A DNA stretch of 51,766 nucleotides from Comamonadaceae bacterium (GTDB lineage: Bacteria > Pseudomonadota > Gammaproteobacteria > Burkholderiales > Burkholderiaceae_C), in the NCBI GenBank assembly GCA_947373245.1, contig CANBWY010000006.1, positions 1 to 51,766 on the forward strand, written 5' to 3'. How positions within the stretch are numbered: position 1 is the first letter of the stretch; the number at the start of each line of letters is the position of its first letter. This document shows, one piece after another, positions 1 to 8,442 of this stretch. Below the pieces are notes generated by a model. It was not told the DNA's origin. It was given only the letters and a program-made list of their open reading frames with translations, and did no database searches. The position numbers and the translations under genes are program-made.

Positions 1-684
1 GCCTGCGCCTGATGGCACAAACACAAACACGGCATCTGGTTTTAAGTCACGCACTTTTTGCAAGAACGGGGCGAAGTCAGGGTTGCGCATGGGCACGCGC
101 AAGGTGTCCAGCACTTGACCACCGTTAAACAGCATGCGGTCTTTGAAGAACTTTTCAGCATCGATGCCAGGGCCGTAGTCGGACACCAAGGTCACCACTT
201 TTTTGATGCCATTGTTAGGCGCCCAATCGGCCATGGCCACCGCCGCTTGGGGCAGTGCGAAGCTGGTGCGCACCACATAAGGCGAAGCTTGCGTGATGCT
301 AGAGGTCGCAGCGGCCATCACCACCATCGGCGTTTTGGATTGCGTGGCGATCGGCGCCGTGGCCAGCGCCAAGGGCGTCAAACCAAAGCCAGCCAGCACA
401 TTGACCTTGTCGTTGACCACCATTTCTTGCGCAATACGCTTGGTCATATCGGGTGCGCTGGTGTCGTCTTTGACGATCAGCTCCACTTTTTTGCCGCCCA
501 CGGTGTCACCGTTTTGAGCCATGTACAAACGGGCTGCGGCTTCAATTTGTTTGCCGGTCGAGGCAAACGGACCGGTCATGGGCAAGATCAAACCGATCTT
601 GAATTTCTCTTCAGCCACAGCGCCACCGGCGTAGGCGGCAAAGATGCCCAACACAAGGGCGCTCAGGACGTAACGTTTTTGCAT
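1..684 (-). CDS. ABC transporter substrate-binding protein (branched-chain amino acid type), C-terminus cut by window edge
   Basis: Reverse-strand reading from ATG at 684: MQKRYVLSALVLGIFAAYAGGAVAEEKFKIGLILPMTGPFASTGKQIEAAARLYMAQNGDTVGGKKVELIVKDD..., a signal peptide plus LivJ/HAAT-like fold. No stop inside the window, so absent from the ORF track. Confidence 0.9.
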   Translation of the reverse strand, partial: MQKRYVLSALVLGIFAAYAGGAVAEEKFKIGLILPMTGPFASTGKQIEAAARLYMAQNGDTVGGKKVELIVKDDTSAPDMTKRIAQEMVVNDKVNVLAGFGLTPLALATAPIATQSKTPMVVMAAATSSITQASPYVVRTSFALPQAAVAMADWAPNNGIKKVVTLVSDYGPGIDAEKFFKDRMLFNGGQVLDTLRVPMRNPDFAPFLQKVRDLKPDAVFVFVPSGAG

Positions 685-721
685 GAATGTCTCCTTTGAA
701 ATAATGAACGGATCGCGAACT

Positions 722-1495
722 TTAAACGCCCGGCGAGATCAAATGCACGCCAGGTAAAAGTGGGGTCTGACGGACTGCTTCGCGCAAATTTCTTTGCGCC
801 AGCCGTGAGTGTTCTCGCATGACAGACTCGGCGCGCGAGCCCTCACGCTGGGTAATGGCCTCAATCACTTGGCGATGCTGGTCTTGTGCCACGATGAGCA
901 TGTCACGCGCCTGAGGCGAGTCAGCCTGCACGCCCACAAACCCGGAGGGGGAGGCAAATGGCAAACTGCCCAAACGCTCCAGCTCACGCTGCAACACAGG
1001 GGATCCAGACAACTGCCCCAACACCGTGTGAAATTGCGCGTTCCAGCGCACGTAGCTGGAAAACGCTTCTTCATCCAGCACCGACTGGCGAAGCAAGAGA
1101 TCAATCTCATCCAAGCATTGGTTCGCCTGCGCCAAGGGCGCCGAGGGGGCTCCGCGCTCAGCAGCCAAACGCGTCGCCAAGCCTTCAACGGTGCCTCTTA
1201 GCTCAATGGCATCGGCCACATCGGCTTGCGAAAATTGGCGTACCGAAAATCCACCGCCGCGCATCTGTAGCAACAAACCCTCTTGCTCAAGTCGGATGAG
1301 GGCGGCTCGAATGGGGGTGCGCGACACACCCAGTTTTTCGACCATGGCCAATTCGGTCATGCGGGCACCTGCTTTGAGCTCACCCGCCAAAATCATCTCG
1401 CGCAACTTCAGCTGTACCTTCACAGCCTGTGACCCACCCTCTTCATGAGGGTCGCCAGAACAAGCGGGGGCAACAGTTGCTAAATTTGAAACCAT
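722..1495 (-). CDS. GntR family transcriptional regulator (FCD-type)
   Basis: N-terminal wHTH 'LREMILAGELKAGARMTELAMVEKLGVSRTPIRAALIRLEQEGLL' plus a helical C-terminal domain. Confidence 0.9.
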   Translation of the reverse strand: MVSNLATVAPACSGDPHEEGGSQAVKVQLKLREMILAGELKAGARMTELAMVEKLGVSRTPIRAALIRLEQEGLLLQMRGGGFSVRQFSQADVADAIELRGTVEGLATRLAAERGAPSAPLAQANQCLDEIDLLLRQSVLDEEAFSSYVRWNAQFHTVLGQLSGSPVLQRELERLGSLPFASPSGFVGVQADSPQARDMLIVAQDQHRQVIEAITQREGSRAESVMREHSRLAQRNLREAVRQTPLLPGVHLISPGV

Positions 1496-1503
1496 GGATC
1501 AAA

Positions 1504-1513
1504 TTGTATACAT
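1504..1513. promoter_or_regulatory. Putative GntR autoregulatory operator (TTGTATACAT, core TGTATACA)
   Basis: Palindrome about 10 bp upstream of the GntR start codon; similar to TTGTATACAA-type sites of GntR/FCD regulators. Confidence 0.5.
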
Positions 1514-1544
1514 AGACACCTGATTTAGATCAATAAAACCCGAT

Positions 1545-1851
1545 TTAAAGGGTAAATCCCAGTTTTTTGTATCCAATGACCGCTGGGTCACGCGTGGGTC
1601 CGCAGGTCAAAACAAGGGAATCAACGAGGGTGCCCACTTGGTGCATCGTCTCAGCCAAACGCCCCTGCGGTGTGAGAGCCCTGCAGCGCAGTCCCTCCCG
1701 GGCGAACCAGTGTGGCGTCCTCGGTGAAGAGTTGCACCAAGGTGTCGTAGGCCTGTTCGTCCACCGCCTGTGCGGCCGCCACAATCAAATCACGGCAGTC
1801 TTTTTCTGCTTGAAGCAGCGCCAAAGCATCCATAGAGATAGCCTCGCGCAT
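1545..1851 (-). pseudogene. SnoaL-like / NTF2-like protein, frameshifted and probably internally deleted
   Basis: N-terminal half in one frame (DALALLQAEKDCRDLIVAAAQAVDEQAYDTLVQLFTEDATLVRPGGTALQG), then premature stop; the other frame continues RALTPQGRLAETMHQVGTLVDSLVLTCG... Confidence 0.5.
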
Positions 1852-2583
1852 TCAGGCGTTCGCCAACACGCACTGCCCGAGCCAACGGGACATCGCCTCA
1901 GCCACGGCTTGGGGCTGTTCCATGGGCGCCATATGGCCGGCGTCATCCACCACCGCCAACACGGCACCTGCGGCGAGCGTCTGCATGGCCTCGTGTTGCG
2001 AGGGAGGGGCCCAAGCGTCTTGTCGGCCACACAAAATCAAGGTCGGCACGTGAATCGATCGCAGCACATCGGAGCCGTCAGGTCGATGGATCAAGGCATG
2101 GATTTGCTTGGCAAATATGTCTGCACTTTTTCGCTCAAACATGGCCAAGATGGGCTCAATCAACGCAGCATTCGTCAAACGGTCGGGGTGCACCATGCCA
2201 TTGACCCATTCGCGGGCCATGACGCGCACCCCTTTGTCTTGCGCGATCTGGCGCAAGTTCAAGCGCTTGCGAATCTCGTCCTCACCCGCAGGCCCCGAGG
2301 GTTTGGGCAAGTGCCCGGTATCCAACAACGCCACACCTGCCACGCGCTCGGGGGCGGAACGTAAAACCTCTAAGGCCACACGCGCCCCCATGGAGTGGCC
2401 TGCCAACAGGAATTTCGGGGGGGCATCTTTCAACAACTGCACCGCCATTTGCACCAGTGAATCTGCGTCACCGTGGTCCACGACGGTGTAGTCGTGCAGC
2501 GCAGGCAGGTGAGGCCGTATGGGGTCCCACACCGTGTGGTCACACATCAAACCCGGAACCAAAAGCAAAGGCAAGCCACGCAT
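1852..2583 (-). CDS. alpha/beta hydrolase
   Basis: MRGLPLLLVPGLMCDHTVWDPI...LLAGHSMGARVALEV (GHSMG nucleophile elbow)...DDAGHMAPMEQP. The AAGGAG Shine-Dalgarno 6 nt upstream supports a start at 2583 rather than 2781. Confidence 0.88.
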   Translation of the reverse strand: MRGLPLLLVPGLMCDHTVWDPIRPHLPALHDYTVVDHGDADSLVQMAVQLLKDAPPKFLLAGHSMGARVALEVLRSAPERVAGVALLDTGHLPKPSGPAGEDEIRKRLNLRQIAQDKGVRVMAREWVNGMVHPDRLTNAALIEPILAMFERKSADIFAKQIHALIHRPDGSDVLRSIHVPTLILCGRQDAWAPPSQHEAMQTLAAGAVLAVVDDAGHMAPMEQPQAVAEAMSRWLGQCVLANA

Positions 2584-2627
2584 CAAATACTCCTTCATTT
2601 TTTGCTCGCCCATTATGGCCATCGGCG

Positions 2628-3104
2628 CTACAGGTGCATGACGCGCATGGAACTCGCCTTCACCTTGAGGGCCAAGGCCTCCCCGCCTTGCTGCATGACC
2701 GCGTTGTGGTTCCACCTGATCAGCGGGCGGGCGAATCGCGCAAGCAAGCGCAGCCACACCGAGGTGATGCGGATGCGCCACTCATAGCGCACGATGGTCA
2801 CATCCCCGTCCACACTGAACAACCAACGGCCTACCCCTTCTAGGTCACCTTTCGCGTGCCCCTCAATGACCTGCAGGGGAACGAAATGCACCACACGAAC
2901 ATCAAAGCTGAAGCGATACGGCAAACGCCCGTGCCAGGTGTACCGACGCACACCGCCCAACCCATGGACATCACAGGGTATGAGCTCCTCCACCCTTTCC
3001 ACATTGGGCCACCATTGAGGCCATGCCATGGACTCACAAATCACATCACAGACCGCGTCGAGGGGGGCCTGGATGTACCAAACCGTCACAAAGGTGTACG
3101 CCAT
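2628..3104 (-). CDS. SRPBCC family protein (polyketide cyclase/START-like)
   Basis: MAYTFVTVWYIQAPLDAVCDVICESMAWPQWWPNVERVEEL..., typical SRPBCC N-terminus. Confidence 0.8.
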   Translation of the reverse strand: MAYTFVTVWYIQAPLDAVCDVICESMAWPQWWPNVERVEELIPCDVHGLGGVRRYTWHGRLPYRFSFDVRVVHFVPLQVIEGHAKGDLEGVGRWLFSVDGDVTIVRYEWRIRITSVWLRLLARFARPLIRWNHNAVMQQGGEALALKVKASSMRVMHL

Positions 3105-3116
3105 CAGGTGCACCTT

Positions 3117-3764
3117 CTAGGGCTCAAAGAGCGACGCAGGCAATGGGGGGTTCAACGCCAGCGTATCTAGGATGACCGTCTCAAGCATGGTCCCATGCAG
3201 ATCACGGCTGATGATCTTTGTGGGAAATTGCGTGTCCACATTTATCCACAGATCAAAAGAGTGGACGCGCCCCACCGTGCCGCCGCTAGGCCCTGTCACT
3301 GTGAGGTGTGTCAACGGCGATGCGCCCTCCAACACATCTTCGGCCACTGTGCTGCCGCCTTCGCCCAAAGCGCGCACGTGCTCAAACAAGGTGCCAACAT
3401 CCGAATGGTCGACACGCTGGCCTGTTGCGCTCAGGATGAGTGGGTTCGCCGGATTCAAGTTGAGCTCAGGAAAATGCGCCTCCCCCCAAGGCCACAAACG
3501 CACGCGCTGGATAAGTGGACTGAACACCAACACAGCACCCGCATGAGGCTGGATAAATTCCATCCGTACAAAGCCAGGCTTTTTAAAGTAGTAGCGAATG
3601 CGCTGCGCTTGGCCTTGCTCTTGGTCTTGCTGAACCGATTGAAGGGTGACGCTGTAGGTCTCGATCTGGGCGTAATGCTGAATGGCAATGGCGATGGGGT
3701 CGGGAGCCTCCCCCGCAGCAACCGAGCTGATCAGCGAGGCGGCAAGAAACAGGGCGGGTCGCAT
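3117..3764 (-). CDS. LolA-like / DUF1571-type secreted protein
   Basis: Signal peptide; 'IETYSVTLQSVQQDQ...YYFKKPGFVRMEFIQPHAGAVLVF' resembles LolA-superfamily proteins. Confidence 0.6.
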   Translation of the reverse strand: MRPALFLAASLISSVAAGEAPDPIAIAIQHYAQIETYSVTLQSVQQDQEQGQAQRIRYYFKKPGFVRMEFIQPHAGAVLVFSPLIQRVRLWPWGEAHFPELNLNPANPLILSATGQRVDHSDVGTLFEHVRALGEGGSTVAEDVLEGASPLTHLTVTGPSGGTVGRVHSFDLWINVDTQFPTKIISRDLHGTMLETVILDTLALNPPLPASLFEP

Positions 3765-3767
3765 GGC

Positions 3768-4172
3768 TTACTCCACCACGTCCAAAATACCTTCCATGCC
3801 TTCTTCTTGGTGGCTTTTAAAAAAGAGCAGTCGGTTTTTGCAATAAAACACATACCGCCCCACAGCCTGCGGTGTGAACAACACGGTGTGAGGCTCACCG
3901 GCTAGGCTTTCATCCACCACGATGCCAGCCTCGGGGGCGTGAATCATGAATGTATGCGGAATCAAACCCGCTTCCATGCTGAGCGTCAACTCAACCGGCA
4001 CCCCAACTTTGACAACCACATGGTTGGGCTTGAAAAAATAACTCCCCCCCACGATGCGCACATGCTGCACCGCGTCCGCAGCAGGCACAGCAGCGTCAGC
4101 AGCCCGAACCCAGCCAAGCCCCATCCAAAGACACAAGGAAATCACACACACCGTTCGCAAATGAAGTCGCAT
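3768..4172 (-). CDS. cupredoxin domain-containing periplasmic protein
   Basis: Signal peptide; 'NHVVVKVGVPVELTLSMEAGLIPHTFMI...VGRYVFYCKNRLLFFKSHQEEGMEGILDV' with His/Cys/His/Met type-1 copper ligand pattern. Confidence 0.82.
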   Translation of the reverse strand: MRLHLRTVCVISLCLWMGLGWVRAADAAVPAADAVQHVRIVGGSYFFKPNHVVVKVGVPVELTLSMEAGLIPHTFMIHAPEAGIVVDESLAGEPHTVLFTPQAVGRYVFYCKNRLLFFKSHQEEGMEGILDVVE

Positions 4173-4253
4173 GTTTGCCAACCCTCCGCAGCACGCCATG
4201 CAAGCATTGGATGCCTGCTATGGATTTGATGCAATGACTTATCCCTTGAATTT

Positions 4254-4267
4254 TTGATTTTTATCAA
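4254..4267. promoter_or_regulatory. FNR/Anr box TTGAT-TTTT-ATCAA
   Basis: Exact TTGAT-N4-ATCAA match in the divergent intergenic region between the cupredoxin gene and the 4301 gene. Confidence 0.65.
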
Positions 4268-4300
4268 TCACGCCAACGCAGCACGCTCTACATTGCGACC

Positions 4301-5218
4301 ATGCACAACACCACTTCTCAAAACATCTTGGTCTTAGGCGGCACGGGCTTCGTAGGGCACCATGTGTGCGAAGCACTCAGCCGACAGGGTCATCGCATCA
4401 CCGTGCCCACGCGCCACTTACCCGCCAGAAGTGTGGAGATCATCCCGGGACTTGAGGTCGTGGTGGCAGATGTTCACGATCCCGACCCACTGCAAAACCT
4501 GATTCGCGGCCAAGATGCCGTGGTGAATTTGGTGGCGATCCTGCATGGCGATGAAGCGGCCTACGACCAGGTGCATGTGCAACTGGTGCGAAAAATCGCC
4601 AAGGCGTGCAAAGCCGAAGGCGTGAAGCGCTTGATACACATCAGCGCGCTGGGCGCGGGTGAACACGCCCCATCACGGTACCAGCGCAGCAAAGCACGTG
4701 GCGAAGCGGTGCTGATGGCGGCGGCACAAACCTCAGATTTGGCGCTGACCGTGATTCGCCCCAGCGTGATTTTTGGCGAGGACGACCACTTCATCAACCT
4801 GTTCGCCAAGCTGCAAAAAATTCTGCCCGTCCTCCCCTTGGCCAGTGCGCACACACGCTTTCAACCGGTCTGGGTGCAAGATGTGGCCAACGCCATCGTG
4901 GCGTGCGTAGAAGACCCCGCCACAGCGGGTCAGGTGTATGAACTGGCTGGCCCCGACATCTTGACACTCCAACAACTGGTTCAATTTGCTGGGCGTTGGG
5001 TGGGGCATCCAAGGCCCGTCTTGCCACTGCCCTACCCTGTCGGCTGGCTGCAAGCTTGGATGATGGAAATCGTCCCTGGCCCGACCCTGATGAGTCGCGA
5101 CAACTTGGACGCGATGCAAGTTGACAATGTGCCCAGCGGGCAACTGCCAGGCTTGGCTGAGCTAGGCGTCGTGCAGCCCCAAACGCTGGGCGGCGTGTTT
5201 GTTCACGCTGGCGACTGA
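4301..5218 (+). CDS. NAD(P)-binding epimerase, complex I NDUFA9-like subfamily
   Basis: Rossmann motif 'LVLGGTGFVGHHVCEAL'; 'LIHISALGAG...YQRSKARGE' as in NDUFA9-like proteins. Confidence 0.88.
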   Translation: MHNTTSQNILVLGGTGFVGHHVCEALSRQGHRITVPTRHLPARSVEIIPGLEVVVADVHDPDPLQNLIRGQDAVVNLVAILHGDEAAYDQVHVQLVRKIAKACKAEGVKRLIHISALGAGEHAPSRYQRSKARGEAVLMAAAQTSDLALTVIRPSVIFGEDDHFINLFAKLQKILPVLPLASAHTRFQPVWVQDVANAIVACVEDPATAGQVYELAGPDILTLQQLVQFAGRWVGHPRPVLPLPYPVGWLQAWMMEIVPGPTLMSRDNLDAMQVDNVPSGQLPGLAELGVVQPQTLGGVFVHAGD

Positions 5219-5224
5219 GCCCAT

Positions 5225-5857
5225 TCAGGCGTCAGGCGCAATCCAGAGGGGCTGTTTGTGCATCACGGTCCTAAATGCCTCAGAGTTTTCGAATGCCGTC
5301 AGCCATTGCGCCAACTGGGGCCAAGGCTGCGCATCAAACCACCCACGGTCTGTGCGCGCAAATTGGCGAACAAACGGTGCCACACAAGCGTCCAGAAAAC
5401 CCCACCTCGCGCCCGACAGAAAAGCAGCGTTTTGCAATTGCAACTCAAGGGTCAACAGCCAGCGCGCACCCTCGCCCCGGTGTGCCAAGCCATCCGTCAA
5501 ACCAAACCGTTGTGGGTATTTGTAACGGTCTAGGTTGGCTTTGAATTCACCATCGAGGTGGGTCAAAGCAGCTTGGGTAAAGGCCCTCAGTTCAGACGTG
5601 GCAGGCAACCAAGCGTCTGGGTCGTGTTGCTGCAAAGCCCAATGCATGATGTCTAGGCTTTGCGCCAACACCTCGCCCGTGGGCAAACACAAGACCGGCA
5701 CCGTGCCCTTGGGCGATGCGGCCAACATCGATGCGGGTTTGGCCTTCAGCGCCACTTCACGGTGCTCGTACGCCACACCGCTGACCCACAGGGCCAAACG
5801 CGCACGCATGGCGTAGGGGCAGCGACGAAACGAATAGAGAACTGGCAGTTCAGCCAT
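5225..5857 (-). CDS. glutathione S-transferase family protein
   Basis: 'LYSFRRCPYAMRARLAL...SPKGTVPVLCLPTGEVLAQSLDIM' thioredoxin-fold GST N-domain. Confidence 0.88.
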   Translation of the reverse strand: MAELPVLYSFRRCPYAMRARLALWVSGVAYEHREVALKAKPASMLAASPKGTVPVLCLPTGEVLAQSLDIMHWALQQHDPDAWLPATSELRAFTQAALTHLDGEFKANLDRYKYPQRFGLTDGLAHRGEGARWLLTLELQLQNAAFLSGARWGFLDACVAPFVRQFARTDRGWFDAQPWPQLAQWLTAFENSEAFRTVMHKQPLWIAPDA

Positions 5858-6317
5858 GCTTCAAGGGCACGAAACTCGCACGTGCTTGGGTGTTCAGTCC
5901 GTCGGTCATGCTTTGCAGCAATTGGATGAAGTGCGTGCGTTGGCGCGCATCCAACGGCGCCATCAACTGTTCATAGGCCGCTTGCACGGGCGCCTCCGCT
6001 TTTTTGAGCAAGCGCTTGCCTGCTGGCGTCAAGCGCACCGCCATCTGACGGCGACTGGCCTCTGAGACTTCGCGCACCACCAAGCCCCGTGTTTCCAAAC
6101 CCCGCACCACGCGCAGCACTGTGACCTTGTCAAATGCAAGCGCCCGCGCGAGACGACTCTGATCAATGTCGGGCTCACTGGCCAACACCGTCATCGCGCC
6201 GTATTGCGCCTGCGTCAGCCCTAAATCTGTACAGGCACTCTCAAAGATGGCCGCAGAGATTTGGTGGGCGCGCCGGAGCAAAAACCCAGGCCGTTGGTAC
6301 ATGTCGCTTAGGTGCAT
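5850..6317 (-). CDS. MarR family transcriptional regulator
   Basis: 'LGLTQAQYGAMTVLASEPDIDQSRLARALAFDKVTVLRVVRGLETRGLVVRE' wHTH; stop overlaps the GST start. Confidence 0.9.
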   Translation of the reverse strand: MHLSDMYQRPGFLLRRAHQISAAIFESACTDLGLTQAQYGAMTVLASEPDIDQSRLARALAFDKVTVLRVVRGLETRGLVVREVSEASRRQMAVRLTPAGKRLLKKAEAPVQAAYEQLMAPLDARQRTHFIQLLQSMTDGLNTQARASFVPLKHG

Positions 6318-6372
6318 AAATTCGGGTTTGTATGGATACGAAAAACGGCGTCGGAATGAATAATCGTTTGCA

Positions 6373-6388
6373 TGCTAACAAACTAGCA
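6373..6388. promoter_or_regulatory. Putative MarR operator TGCTA-N6-TAGCA
   Basis: Perfect 5-bp-arm inverted repeat in the MarR/monooxygenase divergent spacer. Confidence 0.45.
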
Positions 6389-6411
6389 AGTACAACGGAA
6401 TAGGATAAACG

Positions 6412-7629
6412 ATGAAAGTAGCCATCTTGGGCGGCGGTATTGCAGGCCTTGGTTTTGCGCTCGGGCTGCATGAACGCGGCATTGAGTGCGACGTCTATGA
6501 AAGCGTGCCAGAAGTGAAAGAAATGGGTGTCGGCATTACCCTGCTGCCGCACGCCACCCGGGAGCTGGCCGCCTTAGGCGTATTGCCACAACTCGAAGCC
6601 GTCGCGATTGAAAATTTGGAAAGCGTGTTTTACAACCGCTATGGCCAATACATCTACAAAGAACTGCGCGGACGTCATGATGGCTACAGCACACCCGAGC
6701 TAGGCATCCATCGCGGCAAATTGCATCGCATTTTGTTTGAAGAAGCGGTCAAACGCTTAGGAGCAGATCATGTTCACACGGGGCACCGATGCATTCGCGT
6801 GGAACAAACCGAACAGTTCGCCATCGCCACATTTGAATTAACCAATGGCGAAACGCGTCAAGTGCAAGCCGATGTGGCTGTGGCCTGCGACGGCGTGAAC
6901 TCCACCGTGCGGAAACAATTCTTCCCCGACGATCGCATCTGCTTCGCCGGCATCAATACCTGGCGCGGCGTGACCGTGCACAAGCCCATCTTGAGTGGCA
7001 AAAGCTACATGCGGGTGGGCTCCATCGACACCGGCAAAATGGTCATCTACCCCATCGTCGACAACGTCGACGGGAAAGGCAACCAGCTCATCAACTGGAT
7101 GGCCGAGATCCAACGGCCAGACACCAAGATGAACGACTGGAACAAGCCGGGTGATGCCAATGACTGCATTGACATCTTCAAAGACTGGAAGTTCCCGTGG
7201 CTCGATGTGCCCCAACTCATCTTGTCTGCGGAGCGCGTGTTTGAGTACCCCATGGTGGACAAAGACGCTCTGCCCCAGTGGAGCTTTGGCCGCATCACCT
7301 TGATGGGGGACGCCGCTCACCCGATGTACCCACGTGGCTCGAACGGTTCCGCCCAAAGTTTGATCGATGCGCGCACCTTGGCCGACTTGCTGAGCAAAAC
7401 CACCGATGTGGTGGCTGCTTTGCAACAGTACCAAGACCTGCGCTTGCCCACCACCGCCAAGATTGTGCAAACCAACCGCAGCGTGCCGCCCGACGCCATC
7501 ATCATGAAGGCCGATGCGTTGAGTCATGGCCAACCTTTTGGGCAGATCGACGACTTGATCAGCCAAGCCGAGTTACGTCAAATCTCAGACAGCTACAAAC
7601 AAGTGGCGGGCTTTGCCGCCAAGTCTTAA
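6412..7629 (+). CDS. FAD-dependent monooxygenase (salicylate hydroxylase-like group A flavin hydroxylase)
   Basis: GxGxxG 'AILGGGIAGLGFALGLHERGIECDVYES' and 'LMGDAAHPMYPRGSNGSAQSLIDA'. Confidence 0.88.
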   Translation: MKVAILGGGIAGLGFALGLHERGIECDVYESVPEVKEMGVGITLLPHATRELAALGVLPQLEAVAIENLESVFYNRYGQYIYKELRGRHDGYSTPELGIHRGKLHRILFEEAVKRLGADHVHTGHRCIRVEQTEQFAIATFELTNGETRQVQADVAVACDGVNSTVRKQFFPDDRICFAGINTWRGVTVHKPILSGKSYMRVGSIDTGKMVIYPIVDNVDGKGNQLINWMAEIQRPDTKMNDWNKPGDANDCIDIFKDWKFPWLDVPQLILSAERVFEYPMVDKDALPQWSFGRITLMGDAAHPMYPRGSNGSAQSLIDARTLADLLSKTTDVVAALQQYQDLRLPTTAKIVQTNRSVPPDAIIMKADALSHGQPFGQIDDLISQAELRQISDSYKQVAGFAAKS

Positions 7630-7652
7630 ATCAGCCCTAGGAGACCTAGTTC

Positions 7653-8438
7653 ATGCACCGTCGTCACTTTTTTCAAAACTCAGCCCTCGTCACCACAGGG
7701 GCCTTGGTCGGTTGTGCCACGCCTGGTTTTGCAAGTGGTCAACCCAAAACGCCATTTGCTGTACCGGCCACCTACCTTCCCATCGTGGGATCCGACGAGA
7801 TGTTTCCCATCCGCCGCATTTACTGCATTGGACGCAACTATGCGGCTCACGCACGCGAAATGGGTTCAGACCCAACACGTGAACCGCCGTTCTTTTTCCA
7901 AAAACCCACCGACGCCATTCAGTACGTGCCAGCCGGCACCGTGGCCAATCACCCCTACCCCACGCTCACCAAAAACTACCACTACGAAGCTGAGCTGGTG
8001 GCCTTGCTAGGCAAAGGCGGGCGCAACATCTCTGTCGACAAAGCCTTGGACTTGGTCTACGGCTACACCCTCGGGTTAGACATGACACGCCGCGATTTGC
8101 AGCGCGGTATGGGCGACCAAAAAAAGCCTTGGGAAATCGGCAAGAGCTTTGACCAATCTGCGCCCATAGGCGCCGTGCACAAAGTGGCGGAAACCGGCCA
8201 CTTTGCCAAAGGCGATATCTGGCTCAAGGTCAACGGACAAGTCAAGCAAAAGGCAGATTTGACCCAGATGATTTGGTCAGTGGCTGAACAAATCTCCAAA
8301 CTCTCCGAAGCGTTTGAGCTGTTTCCCGGCGACATCATTTACGCAGGAACGCCCGAAAACGTGGGCCCCGTGGTCCGCGGCGATGTGATTGAAATGCACA
8401 TCGATGGCTTACCCAACCTCAGCATCAAAATTATTTAA
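7653..8438 (+). CDS. fumarylacetoacetate hydrolase family protein with N-terminal export signal
   Basis: 'RRIYCIGRNYAAHAREMG...PPFFFQKPTDAI...YEAELVALLGKGGRNIS...PGDIIYAGTPENVGPV' FAH motifs, preceded by MHRRHFFQNSALVTTGALVGC. Confidence 0.88.
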   Translation: MHRRHFFQNSALVTTGALVGCATPGFASGQPKTPFAVPATYLPIVGSDEMFPIRRIYCIGRNYAAHAREMGSDPTREPPFFFQKPTDAIQYVPAGTVANHPYPTLTKNYHYEAELVALLGKGGRNISVDKALDLVYGYTLGLDMTRRDLQRGMGDQKKPWEIGKSFDQSAPIGAVHKVAETGHFAKGDIWLKVNGQVKQKADLTQMIWSVAEQISKLSEAFELFPGDIIYAGTPENVGPVVRGDVIEMHIDGLPNLSIKII

Positions 8439-8442
8439 ACCC

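Noticed and set aside
6838-7566. 242-aa minus-strand ORF
   Set aside because: Antisense to the FAD monooxygenase; no recognisable motif.
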